A DNA stretch of 53,107 nt from an uncultured Planctomycetaceae bacterium (lineage in GTDB: Bacteria; Planctomycetota; Planctomycetia; Pirellulales; UBA1268): assembly GCA_913052575.1 (NCBI GenBank), contig CAJXFK010000008.1, forward strand, positions 1 to 53,107, written 5' to 3'. A program made the position numbers and the translations under genes. Every line of letters begins with the position of its first letter. Within the stretch, counting starts at the first letter, position 1. A model generated the notes under the pieces. The model was not told the DNA's origin. It saw only the letters and a list, made by a program, of their open reading frames with translations, and did no database searches. Below are positions 7,429 to 16,603 of this stretch, piece after piece.

Positions 7429-10400
7429 TTATGATTCTGACTTCATATGCACATCTACTTGAGGGAAGGCAATCTCAATATTTTCTTCAGCAAAGCGTTC
7501 AGCTATTGCATTATGGAGTTCATTGACGGTAGCAAAACGATTGTCGAGCGTTGCGAGATAAAAGCGGACAGCAAAGTTCAGCGTCGAATCTCCAAACTCG
7601 TCGAAGGTCACTATGGGTCCTGGTTCTTTTAGGATGTGTGGCGTATTGCGACAAATTTCTCTGAGAATTTCACCCACGCGTCTGGTGTCCGTTCCATATG
7701 CAACACCGACCCGGACGAGTGAACGGTTTACAGAATCTGAAAGGGTCCAGTTAATGACACGGCCCGTAATGAGATCCTTATTTGGGATTACATATTCCTG
7801 ACGTTCATACGTTGTGACTGTCGTGGCTCGCATTCGAATTCGTGATACAACACCCGTGACTGAATCAATCGTGACGACATCTCCCACCCGAATAGGCTGT
7901 TCAAACAGAACGATCAGCCCGCACACGAAATTTGCGACAACTTCCTGGAGTCCAAAACCAAGGCCGACACTTAGGCCTGCAGCGAGCCATTGCACGCTAC
8001 TCCAGCGAAGCCCTAGTGCTCCAGCAACAACGATCACTCCACAAAAAGCAAAAACGTAACTGATGAGTGTGTTCAGGGCATACCGTGCCGCATTATCGAG
8101 GGGCAGCCGCTGAAGAATAAGTGCCTCAAGGAGCCCGGGTGTATTACGGACAAGCACAAAAGTAATGAGTAAGGTCGGTAGCGCTACAAGAACGTTACCG
8201 AGTGAAACCGAACTCAGGACTTTCCCATCCGGCGCCAGTTCCTGCCAAAGAACAATCGATTCGAGAAATGAAAGAGCAGGCAAGACGGGGCTCCAGATCC
8301 AGAGAAGTCCCGAGAAGAGCACGATAAGAACTGATGCATTGATAAGCCGGTGTGTCTGCTCGTCAATTGCAGACAGTTTCATCTGGTTGACATCAAGAAG
8401 ATCGGTTGCAGCGCCTGAGGCCTCCGCCTGTTCCTTTATTGCCATTTGCTCTTTCAGTTGCCGCAATGCAATGCGTCTTTTCGATACAAGGAGCCATCGT
8501 TCGGCGATACCTTGTAGCACTGCTGTAGCAACGACAAGCCAGATTGTTTGGTACAGCGATATTGTTAATTGTCCAGCAGCATACGCGTAGCCAGACAGGC
8601 TTAGGCCTGCAAGAACAATTGGAATTACGATAAGGAACGGCCGCCAGATCCACTCAAACCTTGCAATGAGGCTATCGGGTTGGGTTGCTCGCAGCCCTGC
8701 AACAACACCAGACTTTTTATCAAGAAGTCTCCAGAGGGTTCCCGCGATGAAAAGCATTAGGATCGCAAAAATAATGCGGGCCAGTGCAGAGATTTCTCGA
8801 TGCACGTATCGTTCAAGTAGGAGAAAGGTCGCAAGGAAAACAAGTGTCAAGCCAACCCAGCCAATGCGTCGTACAGCCTGACCAAGTGGTTTGATGACAA
8901 GTTCAGGCCATCCAAAGTGAGCAGTTGCAACGCCGTGTGGACGGATCAGTTGTCGAAGTATTTCAAGGGGCAAGAAAACAAGGCCTGCGACCCAAAGCCC
9001 ATTCGCGATAGACGCCTCAGTCGACTCTGGCTCAGCATATCGTCCAAGAAACCAGGCCACCGCGGAGAGTGCGAGCCACACCGGAAGAGAAGCGCATACT
9101 GTGAAACAGACTGCTTGTATCGTTGGCCATAAACGCATTGCGTTTGAGCCGTTAACCGAACTACTTATGGCAGTGATGCGTCGAATGAAGACTCGGTAAC
9201 AGAGTGCCATTGCAACCGTGGCTAATAAAAACGATATAGCGAGAAAAGGTTTGGCAGTTACGTTGCTCCAAAATGATTTTATGATTGAGCCAACAGGCTG
9301 TGATTCAAAGCGCTTCGCGACTGTGTAAAGACGGCTTATATCTGAGAGACGAATCGGCTTGTCGCTACGAACCCAAAGAAGATTGGTGTCGATAAGGTGC
9401 TGGTACTCGTCGATGATGTGTGATACTTGATCGAGGGTCACACCGAGAGGAATAAGGATGTCGATAAGACAGCGGTCAATGTCGATACTCATGGTGCTCA
9501 GGATTTTTTTCCTGGCTTTGAGTGCGTCTTCTTTTTCCTGATTATTATTCAACGATAATTGTTGTTCGACTTTATCGAGTTCGGTGTCGATGTCACCGAG
9601 GATATCTTGTGCATTATCGACCGCCGAACCTTGCGAATAGGACTGGTAAAGGAGAGTCCGTTCCCGGTTGAGCATGACATGCTTCCTGCGCAGCAGATAG
9701 CCAGCTGTGCGACTCAGACCAGAGCCTGTTGCACGATCGGAGTCAACGAGCGACATCGTTTCCTGCATGTCTTCTCGTAGACGCTTTGTCTTTTCTTTAA
9801 GGGCAAGCAGTTGCGTGCTCAAAGTCTCTGCGTTTGAGACTGTCAGAGGCCATTGGTCAAGCAGTTTGGAAAAATGGTCAAAATCGTATGAGTCATTAAA
9901 GTCTTTTTCTTGTGCACTAGCACGATAGGTAGCAATCTTGGAATTGATTTCATCGGTATGTCGTCGTGTAACCCATGCTGTGACTGTTGTAATTGTTCTT
10001 GAGATTGCCGCTGCACGTTTGTCTAAGTCGGTTTTCTCGAGGGGTAAGACGGATGCCTCAGCATCATAGGTAATGATTTTTTGTTGAGCTAATTCGAGAA
10101 TGGTCTCGAGTTTGGCTCTCTTGGCAACAGTGGCTTGTTTGAGTGCTGATGTAAGAACAGGGTTTTCCCCTTTTGTCTCTATCGGGGAGGAAAGCGTGGC
10201 CAATTCTTCTTCTGTCTGGGAAATCTGTATTGGCAGTTCTTTAGTTTCTGTGCGACGTTCGTTGAGCTGCTGCTGGATTTTATTTGCTTCCGCGGTTGTC
10301 GATAAAAGCTGTTTATTGAGAGTTCGCAGAAGTTCTTCAATTTGTGCACCATCACTTTCAGCCGTCACTCCGTTGAGCGGTATATTTATCTCTTGATCTT

Positions 10401-10875
10401 CAAGACGTTCAGCTACTTTCTTTCTTTGCTCGGAGGACCTGGCTGCCTGAGCCAGTGTTTCCATGAGTTGTTGATCTTGTACCTGGCTTTCGATGTCTTT
10501 CAGTGTGTTGGTGAGCACTTCCTGGCATCGGGTCCGTAATTCCTCTGGGAGAGAATTGTCTGTTCGAACGGCCTCAATGGCATCACGAATTCTTTCAGCA
10601 TCGCTTGTGGATGCACTTGATGAATTCTCTGGAGTATCTGGAGTTGAAACTGCAGCCTGCGCATCGTTACGCGTTTCTTGTTGTTGTTGTTGTTGTTGTT
10701 GTTGAGCAGATTCTTGAGCCCTGGCTGTGTCTTTTGGTTCTGTGTCGGCTGCCAAGGTTGCTATTGGCGTAAAGGAGCCTTGGAAAACCAAGATTGCGAA
10801 TAACACAATGCACAATCGAGGTAAGCGAAATTGTTGATATAATCGATAGAAGCTATGCTGGAGCCAAATGTGCAT
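7429..10875 (-). CDS. Large MscS/MscK-type mechanosensitive channel
   Basis: An 1148-residue member of the MscS superfamily, sized like MscK. It has a signal peptide (to about residue 43, ATLAAD), a long periplasmic coiled-coil region with many Glu/Gln/Lys heptads (about 45-520), roughly a dozen membrane helices (about 545-980), then the channel domain. The pore-lining helix and MscS beta domain are seen in GLSVGLGFGLQEVVANFVCG, LFEQPIRVGDVVTID, the RATTVTTYERQEYVIPNKDL segment and the C-terminal cytoplasmic cage ending ENIEIAFPQVDVHMK. Such channels release solutes on sudden osmotic downshift. A run of about nine Gln encoded by a pure CAA repeat lies just after the signal peptide. Single-gene unit, divergent from egtD. 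Confidence 0.93.
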   Translation of the reverse strand: MHIWLQHSFYRLYQQFRLPRLCIVLFAILVFQGSFTPIATLAADTEPKDTARAQESAQQQQQQQQQETRNDAQAAVSTPDTPENSSSASTSDAERIRDAIEAVRTDNSLPEELRTRCQEVLTNTLKDIESQVQDQQLMETLAQAARSSEQRKKVAERLEDQEINIPLNGVTAESDGAQIEELLRTLNKQLLSTTAEANKIQQQLNERRTETKELPIQISQTEEELATLSSPIETKGENPVLTSALKQATVAKRAKLETILELAQQKIITYDAEASVLPLEKTDLDKRAAAISRTITTVTAWVTRRHTDEINSKIATYRASAQEKDFNDSYDFDHFSKLLDQWPLTVSNAETLSTQLLALKEKTKRLREDMQETMSLVDSDRATGSGLSRTAGYLLRRKHVMLNRERTLLYQSYSQGSAVDNAQDILGDIDTELDKVEQQLSLNNNQEKEDALKARKKILSTMSIDIDRCLIDILIPLGVTLDQVSHIIDEYQHLIDTNLLWVRSDKPIRLSDISRLYTVAKRFESQPVGSIIKSFWSNVTAKPFLAISFLLATVAMALCYRVFIRRITAISSSVNGSNAMRLWPTIQAVCFTVCASLPVWLALSAVAWFLGRYAEPESTEASIANGLWVAGLVFLPLEILRQLIRPHGVATAHFGWPELVIKPLGQAVRRIGWVGLTLVFLATFLLLERYVHREISALARIIFAILMLFIAGTLWRLLDKKSGVVAGLRATQPDSLIARFEWIWRPFLIVIPIVLAGLSLSGYAYAAGQLTISLYQTIWLVVATAVLQGIAERWLLVSKRRIALRQLKEQMAIKEQAEASGAATDLLDVNQMKLSAIDEQTHRLINASVLIVLFSGLLWIWSPVLPALSFLESIVLWQELAPDGKVLSSVSLGNVLVALPTLLITFVLVRNTPGLLEALILQRLPLDNAARYALNTLISYVFAFCGVIVVAGALGLRWSSVQWLAAGLSVGLGFGLQEVVANFVCGLIVLFEQPIRVGDVVTIDSVTGVVSRIRMRATTVTTYERQEYVIPNKDLITGRVINWTLSDSVNRSLVRVGVAYGTDTRRVGEILREICRNTPHILKEPGPIVTFDEFGDSTLNFAVRFYLATLDNRFATVNELHNAIAERFAEENIEIAFPQVDVHMKSES
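10678..10704. repeat. (TTG)9 trinucleotide microsatellite
   Basis: Nine uninterrupted TTG units, read as CAA (Gln) on the coding strand of the MscS gene, lie just after its signal peptide. Being a triplet, changes in copy number would lengthen or shorten the glutamine run without shifting the frame. Confidence 0.95.
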
Positions 10876-11129
10876 CTGATAAAGCCTGGTGATAACGGTG
10901 TTTATAGGTGTGGCTGTTTACTGAAAAGTTGGTGTTAGGGACGTTTTACAGGTTAAAAAGCAATAAATTTTGAAAAATAGTTGATCATTTGCTAACTGGG
11001 CTGTAGGGTTCGTGGAGAGAGTGAGCCCACTTGGGAACGCCATGTACGCTATTATAGTGTTGTAGTACGTTATTTTTGTGTGTGTACGCTGATTTGGTGC
11101 ACTTAATAAGTCTAAGGAATGGGGTATAC
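10876..11129. other. Divergent intergenic region between the MscS channel and egtD
   Basis: About 250 AT-rich bases between two start codons pointing away from each other; promoters for both genes must lie here. I could not fix -35/-10 pairs with correct spacing, and saw no riboswitch-like fold. The 10918..11148 minus ORF is not protein-like. Confidence 0.5.
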
Positions 11130-12173
11130 GTGTCCGTCGATAATACATTTGAGTCGCAGTTGGAACAGGATCAAGTAGCGGTACAAGACGGACTTCAACT
11201 TATTGAATTCGCACCTCAGCAACGGCCTTTAATTGAGGAAGTCCTTGAGGGTTTAACTGCGAAGGAGAAGTCGCTTCCTGCAAAATTACATTACGACCAG
11301 CGTGGAAGTATGTTATTTGAACAGATTTGCGATGTTGATGAATACTATATTACCCGGACGGAACTCGCTCTGATGCGGGAGATTTCCGGAGCTATTGGCG
11401 ACACGCTTGGTAAAGGCTGCATGCTTATTGAACCGGGTAGTGGTGCCAGCCTTAAGACAGATCTTCTCCTGTCGGCGATGCCAAATCCAGCAGCATATGT
11501 CCCGGTAGATATAAGCCGAGATTTTCTTCTTGAATCGGCAACTGCCATTGCTGATAGGCATGATATTGAAGTTCTGCCAGTATGGGCAGATTTTACAAAG
11601 GGACATCCCATACCATCTTGTGAGGCTGTAGTTCGAAATCGGGCAATTTACTTCCCTGGTTCAACGGTTGGTAATTTTAGCCGTTCCGATGCCGCATGCC
11701 TTCTTCAAAATTTTGCATCGATGATACGCGATGACTCTGATGATGAGCAGATAGGTTCTGAAGGCGCTGTTGTCGTTGGCTTTGACTGTAAAAAGGACAC
11801 GTCTCGGATGGAGGCTGCCTATAACGACTCTGAGGGAGTCACTGCTGAATTTAATTACAATGTGATTGATCGCCTTGCACAAGAATTACGTGTGTCGCTT
11901 GATCGTGAAAAATTCACATTTCGTGCTGATTGGGTAGAGGATGAGGGTGCGATTGTGAGTCGGCTGTGGGTAGACGAAAGCCACACAGTAGAAATGGCTG
12001 GCGAAAAAGTACGGTTTGAGGCTGGTGAAGCAATTCGTATGGAAGAATCGCACAAGTACACTCCGGAAGAATTTGAGACACTCGCACAGCAAAGTCGTCT
12101 TGGGATGGAGCGAATCTGGACAGATGATGCTGGCGATTTTGCTGTTGCATATTTGCGACCGCTTTCTGTCTGA
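11130..12173 (+). CDS. egtD: EgtD-type L-histidine N-alpha-methyltransferase
   Basis: A 347-residue SAM-dependent enzyme of the EgtD family, which trimethylates the amino group of histidine to give hercynine, the first step to ergothioneine. Family blocks are all present: LHYDQRGSMLFEQICDVDEYYITRTE, the SAM loop IEPGSGASLKT, YVPVDISRDFL, YFPGSTVGNFSRSDA, and IRMEESHKYTPEEF, whose E-x-S-x-K spacing matches the residues that hold the histidine imidazole in mycobacterial EgtD. The start is the GTG at 11130 after AAGGAATGGGG; the earlier track start adds 18 unrelated residues. No EgtB (sulfoxide synthase) gene is in the window. An OpuC/EgtUV-like ABC importer follows 52 bases downstream on the same strand, which suggests a shared substrate class. 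Confidence 0.9.
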   Translation: MSVDNTFESQLEQDQVAVQDGLQLIEFAPQQRPLIEEVLEGLTAKEKSLPAKLHYDQRGSMLFEQICDVDEYYITRTELALMREISGAIGDTLGKGCMLIEPGSGASLKTDLLLSAMPNPAAYVPVDISRDFLLESATAIADRHDIEVLPVWADFTKGHPIPSCEAVVRNRAIYFPGSTVGNFSRSDAACLLQNFASMIRDDSDDEQIGSEGAVVVGFDCKKDTSRMEAAYNDSEGVTAEFNYNVIDRLAQELRVSLDREKFTFRADWVEDEGAIVSRLWVDESHTVEMAGEKVRFEAGEAIRMEESHKYTPEEFETLAQQSRLGMERIWTDDAGDFAVAYLRPLSV

Positions 12174-12225
12174 TACGTCTGGAACGGAGAACACGAACCG
12201 TGCTGCGAGGAGGTGTTCAAAGAAC

Positions 12226-13023
12226 ATGGATGTTCCTGCAATAGAACTTGTTGCGCTGACGAAGCAGTTTCGGAATACAAAAAAACCCGCAGTAGACTCC
12301 GTTAATCTTTCCGTCTCTCAGGGTGAGGTCCTCGCTATTGTTGGAGGCTCAGGGAGTGGGAAGACGACAACATTAAAGATGATTAATAGACTGATCGAGC
12401 CGAGCTCAGGTTTGATCAGGGTCATGGGTGAGGATGTCACCAATCGTGATCCAGTCATACTTCGACGTTCTATTGGGTATGCCTTTCAGGGTGTAGGGCT
12501 GTTTCCCCACATGACCGTCGGGCAGAATGTCAGCGTGACCCTTCGCTTACTGGGCCAAGATACAGAATGTGTCTCGAAACGAGTCGATGAATTGCTCGCG
12601 ATGGTTGAATTGCCCGCTGAGGAATATCGAGATCGTTTGCCTACAGAACTTTCCGGTGGTCAGCAACAGCGGGTAGGTTTCGCGAGAGCACTCGCGTCTC
12701 AGCCACGCGCAATACTCATGGACGAACCGTTTGGTGCACTCGATCCGATCACACGTGATGCACTCCAACAGGAATTTCGGTCGTTGCAGAAAAAATTACA
12801 AGTGAGTGTTGTTCTTGTGACCCACGATATGTCAGAAGCTGTTCTTCTTTCGGATAGGGTCGCAGTTATGCATGAGGGACAAGTTGCACAGGTGGGAAGC
12901 CCGCATGAACTGTTGACAAAGCCCGTGAATGACTATGTCGCTCAATTGATTGACACACCTCGTCGTCATAGTGATTTCATAGAGTCGTTGATGCGTGAGG
13001 CACCGATTGAAGGTACATCATGA
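12226..13023 (+). CDS. OpuC/EgtV-type ABC transporter ATPase
   Basis: A 265-residue ATP-binding subunit of a quaternary-amine or betaine-type importer. Walker A is GGSGSGKTTTLK, the Q-loop region is GYAFQGVGLFPHMTV, the signature is LSGGQQQRVGFARAL, Walker B is AILMDEPFGALDP, and the switch His is in VTHDMSEAVLLSDR. The protein stops soon after the nucleotide-binding core and lacks the CBS-domain tail found in many OpuA/OpuC ATPases, as in EgtV. ATG at 12226 follows GAGGAGG; the track ORF's 70 extra N-terminal residues overlap egtD and are discarded. It overlaps the next gene by four bases (ATGA). Its position directly after egtD suggests import of ergothioneine, hercynine or histidine betaine-like compounds, but family members also carry choline, carnitine or glycine betaine. 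Confidence 0.88.
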   Translation: MDVPAIELVALTKQFRNTKKPAVDSVNLSVSQGEVLAIVGGSGSGKTTTLKMINRLIEPSSGLIRVMGEDVTNRDPVILRRSIGYAFQGVGLFPHMTVGQNVSVTLRLLGQDTECVSKRVDELLAMVELPAEEYRDRLPTELSGGQQQRVGFARALASQPRAILMDEPFGALDPITRDALQQEFRSLQKKLQVSVVLVTHDMSEAVLLSDRVAVMHEGQVAQVGSPHELLTKPVNDYVAQLIDTPRRHSDFIESLMREAPIEGTS

Positions 13024-14597
13024 CACCCAAGATGCAAATTCTCTTTGAACAGTTACCTGATCTGTTAGGCGGTCATCTCACTCTTGCTGTGCCAGCAATT
13101 TTCATGGGCGTACTCATAAGCGTGCCCCTTGGAATACTCTGTGTGAAGTCAGCAAGAATACGTGGGCCAGTGATGTCGCTCGTGTCGCTTGTTCAAACAA
13201 TACCGAGTATTGCTTTGCTCGCAATTATGGTGGCATTGTTAGGTGGGACAATAGGCTACTGGCCTGCTTTCATCGCTCTGCTCATATATAGTATTCTGCC
13301 AATTATTCGAAACACTATTGTTGGTTTAGAATCAGTAGATCCGGCGATGCGGGAAGCTGCGAAAGCTGTTGGTATGAGGCCAGTTCAGCAACTTCTCTGG
13401 GTTGAATTGCCGCTCGCGTTACCAGTGATTCTCGCAGGTATTCGTACTGCCACTGTCTGGGTGGTAGGCATCGCCACACTTTCAACACCAGTTGGAGCAC
13501 CCAGTTTAGGAAATTATATTTTTAGTGGTCTTCAATTACGCGATTGGCAGAGAGTTATTTTTGGGTGTGTTGCCACAATGACACTTTCGCTTGTATTAGA
13601 TCAGCTCATTGCTGTTATTGAAAAAAGTATTCAGGCACGGCATAGGGTGTCTTTGGTATTGGCAAGTTGTGCGCTTGCAGGGCTCGTCGGGATTGGCCTT
13701 GCCCCCGGCTTTATGGCAGAAGATGCTGCAGGATTTTCAAACCTACTTGGGAGTAGAGAAGGCGTAGCAGAATCTTTGGAACCAGAAGAATCGCCATTAA
13801 CACTGGATGGACAAGTTATACGTATTGGCGCAAAGGGTTTTACTGAACAGTTTATTCTGGCAGAAGCACTCCGTGAAAGAATACGAAAAGTTGGTGGTAC
13901 ACCTGAAGTGCTTACCAATATGGGATCCACCATTGTGTTTGATGCGCTTGCTAAAGATACAATAGATATCTACATCGACTATACCGGGACCCTTTGGAGC
14001 ACCGTATTCAAGGAAGCAAATCCTATCGGCCGAGTTTCGATGCGAGCCGACGTAGCTGGAAGGCTTTTTAATGATTTTGGTATTGTTCTCCTTGGGCCAC
14101 TTGGATTTGAAAACACCTATGCCCTTGTGACGCAACGCAAGACTGCATTTCGGTATGGTCTTTCAGAGATTGGTGACCTTACACCAGTAGCAAAAGATCT
14201 ACGGATTGGTGGAGATCCAGAATTTTTTGGACGTCCAGAATGGCAGCGTGTAAGACAGCTCTATGCTTTGGATGACATTACTGAGGTTGGAATGGATTCC
14301 ACCTTCATGTATCAAGCGGTAGCTGACGGACAGGTCGATGTTGCTGCAGGTTTTTCTACGGACGGCAGGATCGATGCCTTCGACCTTACCGTACTCGGTG
14401 ATCCGAAACAGGCATTTCCACCCTACGATGCGGTAGTTCTGCTATCACCACGAGCTGCGAAAAACCAAAATCTTGTGCATGCAATCGAGCCGTTACTGAA
14501 TCGGGTATCAGTTACGGCGATGCGGGCAGCGAACAGGCTCGTAGACGAAGACGGAGAGTCACCAAGAGAATCCGCGCGGCAATTATTAGCAGACTAG
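13020..14597 (+). CDS. Fused ABC permease and substrate-binding protein (OpuC/EgtU-type)
   Basis: A 525-residue two-domain protein. Residues about 10-230 form the permease, with several helices and the ATPase-docking EAA loop MREAAKAVGMRPVQQLLWVELPLALP. Residues about 262-523 form a periplasmic binding domain of the OpuAC/ProX-like class: IRIGAKGFTEQFILAEAL, DIYIDYTGTLW, LGFENTYALVTQ and GFSTDGRIDAFDL. Permease-binding protein fusions of this order occur in EgtU ergothioneine importers and in some osmolyte importers. The ATGA overlap with the ATPase gene means the two are coupled, and only these two proteins are needed for a complete importer. It closes the egtD operon. Ligand cannot be decided by eye; the egtD linkage is the main hint. 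Confidence 0.88.
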   Translation: MTPKMQILFEQLPDLLGGHLTLAVPAIFMGVLISVPLGILCVKSARIRGPVMSLVSLVQTIPSIALLAIMVALLGGTIGYWPAFIALLIYSILPIIRNTIVGLESVDPAMREAAKAVGMRPVQQLLWVELPLALPVILAGIRTATVWVVGIATLSTPVGAPSLGNYIFSGLQLRDWQRVIFGCVATMTLSLVLDQLIAVIEKSIQARHRVSLVLASCALAGLVGIGLAPGFMAEDAAGFSNLLGSREGVAESLEPEESPLTLDGQVIRIGAKGFTEQFILAEALRERIRKVGGTPEVLTNMGSTIVFDALAKDTIDIYIDYTGTLWSTVFKEANPIGRVSMRADVAGRLFNDFGIVLLGPLGFENTYALVTQRKTAFRYGLSEIGDLTPVAKDLRIGGDPEFFGRPEWQRVRQLYALDDITEVGMDSTFMYQAVADGQVDVAAGFSTDGRIDAFDLTVLGDPKQAFPPYDAVVLLSPRAAKNQNLVHAIEPLLNRVSVTAMRAANRLVDEDGESPRESARQLLAD

Positions 14598-14650
14598 TCC
14601 GGACTTCAGTCATTTGGATACTGCTGCTTAGCGTGTTTGTAATGTGGAGA

Positions 14651-15685
14651 TCAGACGGATTCGATTGTAGCAACCGCTTTGAGCACACCGCTTGATGGAT
14701 CAACAAGCTGTGGAAAAATTTCTGGTAGTTCTGTCCAGCTCATGCGATGGGTTATCCAGGGTGCCGTGTTGATTCGGCCAGCCTCAATATCTTTCACGAT
14801 ACGATCAAAGTCACGTGACAAAGCATTTCGACTTCCAAGGATTGAGAGTTCTCGACGATGGAGAAGCGGAGCGTGTGGGAATGAAAGCTTGCCTTGAGTT
14901 ATTCCTACGTACACCACCCGCCCACCAAATGCACAGAATTCAAGTGAACGGTTCATGCTGCGATCACTACCCGTTGCATCAATGACGACATCACAGAGTT
15001 CGTTGCGGGTCATTTCTTCGATTTTGTTTAGATCTGCTTCTGTTCCATCAGCACAGACTGTGTCGGTGAGATTATAGATTTTTTGAACAAAGTCCAGTCG
15101 GCTTTGAACCATGTCCATTACGATGAGGCGAGCCCCAGTGAGACGAACGAATTCCATCGCAGAAAGTCCGATTGGACCAGCACCTATAACAAGGACGGTT
15201 TCCTGAGCAGTGATCGTGGCTCTATCAACTGCGTGACACCCAATGGCAAGTGTTTCTACAAGTGCATTTTGCTCAGGAGTGAGATTTGGAGATGTGTGGA
15301 GTTTTCTTGCAGGCATGATGAATTGAGGCCGAAGCCCTCCATCGCAGTGTACGCCAAGCGTTTGATGATGCTCACAACAATTTGTTTTCCCAAGTCGACA
15401 TGAGTGACAATCCTGGCAATTGATATAGGGCTCAACGCAGCAGCGATCTCCAGCGGAGATGTTTTCGACATCGTCAGCAGTCCTGATGACTTCAACACCA
15501 AGCTCATGACCAGGAATTCTTGGGTAGCTAAAAAAAGGCATTTTTCCGAGGTACCCACCGTAGTCGGTGCCGCAGATGCCAACTGCTTCAACACGCACAA
15601 GGGCCTCACCAGGTTGCAATGTACCCGGCTCTGTAATGTCAATCATTGCCCATTGTTTTGGCTGTACGAGTTGGAGCGCTTTCAT
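14651..15685 (-). CDS. Zinc-dependent MDR dehydrogenase (sugar/polyol type)
   Basis: A 344-residue medium-chain dehydrogenase resembling threonine, sorbitol and galactitol dehydrogenases. Catalytic zinc ligands are visible in GICGTDYGG and PGHELGVEV (Cys and His-Glu), and the four structural-zinc cysteines lie in CQDCHSCRLGKTNCC. The nucleotide site is VLVIGAGPIGLSAME, followed by an acidic residue (VMDM), which favours NAD+. It is the last gene of a six-gene minus-strand operon, 38 bases after the lactonase-like gene. In a fuconate-type pathway it could oxidise L-fuconate or 2-keto-3-deoxy-L-fuconate; the exact step is inferred from neighbours only. It converges on the ABC transporter gene with no clear terminator between. 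Confidence 0.88.
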   Translation of the reverse strand: MKALQLVQPKQWAMIDITEPGTLQPGEALVRVEAVGICGTDYGGYLGKMPFFSYPRIPGHELGVEVIRTADDVENISAGDRCCVEPYINCQDCHSCRLGKTNCCEHHQTLGVHCDGGLRPQFIMPARKLHTSPNLTPEQNALVETLAIGCHAVDRATITAQETVLVIGAGPIGLSAMEFVRLTGARLIVMDMVQSRLDFVQKIYNLTDTVCADGTEADLNKIEEMTRNELCDVVIDATGSDRSMNRSLEFCAFGGRVVYVGITQGKLSFPHAPLLHRRELSILGSRNALSRDFDRIVKDIEAGRINTAPWITHRMSWTELPEIFPQLVDPSSGVLKAVATIESV

Positions 15686-15723
15686 TATTGATGGTTCCGG
15701 AGGAGTCGGTGGGATAAATTTAT

Positions 15724-16560
15724 TTAGTCCTGCACAAGACCATAAAATATTTTTGCATTTCTGCTACGGATTGCATTTGCCTCGTCAAGTGAAAGCTGGT
15801 CAATGAGACTGTTCGCAACGCCAATCACCTCGGCATACTCGGCAGAAAGAAGGCAGACGGGCCAATCACTGCCGAACATAAGTCGGTCTGGCCCGAAAGC
15901 ATCCATTGCAGTTTCTAGGTACGGTGTGAAGTCGCGCTGGCGCCAGATTTTCCAATCAGCTTCTGTTACAAGCCCAGAGACCTTACACATCACATTTTCA
16001 TGCTCTGCTAATTCACTAAAGTCCTGCTTCCAGTCATTGATTTCACCGCTTTTAACTGGTGGTTTCGCCATGTGATCCAAGACAAAGTGTTGTTCTGGAA
16101 AAAGTCTGACCAGCTCAACCGCAGCGGGAAGTTGATGGGGGAAAATAAGGAGATCATAAGTAAGTTCAAAGTCCGCGAGCTGCCGAAGTCCCCTGAGAAA
16201 CTCTGGGCCTAAAAGAAAACGTGGATCGGGTTCATCTTGCACGACATGCCGAACACCAACAAATTTCTTGTTTCGCGAAAAATGTGAGAGATCATCACCT
16301 ACTGATGGACTTCTAAGGTCAACCCATCCAACCACGCCACGAATCGAAGGATACTCATCAGCACATTTAAGGAGCCATTGGGTTTCCTCTTTTGTCTGGC
16401 GAGCCTGAACCGCTACCGAGCCAGAGATATTATACGGTTGACTTGTTTGAACGAGCTCGGATGGCAGGTAGTCTTGAGCCAGACGTTCCATGCCAGAGGT
16501 TATCCATGGATAGTCTGCTTGAGAATATTTCCAGAAATGTTGGTGGGCATCAATGTTCAT
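15724..16560 (-). CDS. Amidohydrolase-family sugar lactonase (L-fuconolactonase-like)
   Basis: A 278-residue TIM-barrel metal hydrolase of the amidohydrolase_2 group that includes L-fucono-1,5-lactonase and L-rhamnono-lactonase. The N-terminal DAHQHFWKY supplies the metal-site HxH, followed by the family segment YPWITSGMERLAQDYLPSEL. Later motifs are HFVLDHMAKPPVKSG, NVMCKVSGLVTEADW and the active-site Asp stretch RLMFGSDWPVCLLSAEY. These enzymes open a sugar lactone to the free aldonic acid. It lies between the aldo-keto reductase (which would make the lactone) and the zinc dehydrogenase, an order that fits a non-phosphorylating deoxy-sugar route. Size is normal for the family. Confidence 0.87.
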   Translation of the reverse strand: MNIDAHQHFWKYSQADYPWITSGMERLAQDYLPSELVQTSQPYNISGSVAVQARQTKEETQWLLKCADEYPSIRGVVGWVDLRSPSVGDDLSHFSRNKKFVGVRHVVQDEPDPRFLLGPEFLRGLRQLADFELTYDLLIFPHQLPAAVELVRLFPEQHFVLDHMAKPPVKSGEINDWKQDFSELAEHENVMCKVSGLVTEADWKIWRQRDFTPYLETAMDAFGPDRLMFGSDWPVCLLSAEYAEVIGVANSLIDQLSLDEANAIRSRNAKIFYGLVQD

Positions 16561-16603
16561 GGATTATGTGAAAGGTTGAGAATCAGAAATAGGTACCCGG
16601 GTG

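Noticed and set aside
11855-12280. Minus-strand ORFs over the egtD 3' end (141, 113 and 78 residues)
   Set aside because: They are shadows of egtD and the ATPase leader; serine-rich, low-quality sequence without motifs.
12226-14597. Plain glycine betaine/choline importer as the sole explanation
   Set aside because: Not excluded by sequence, but direct linkage to egtD and the permease-binding fusion make an ergothioneine- or hercynine-type ligand the better working idea; kept as an alternative.
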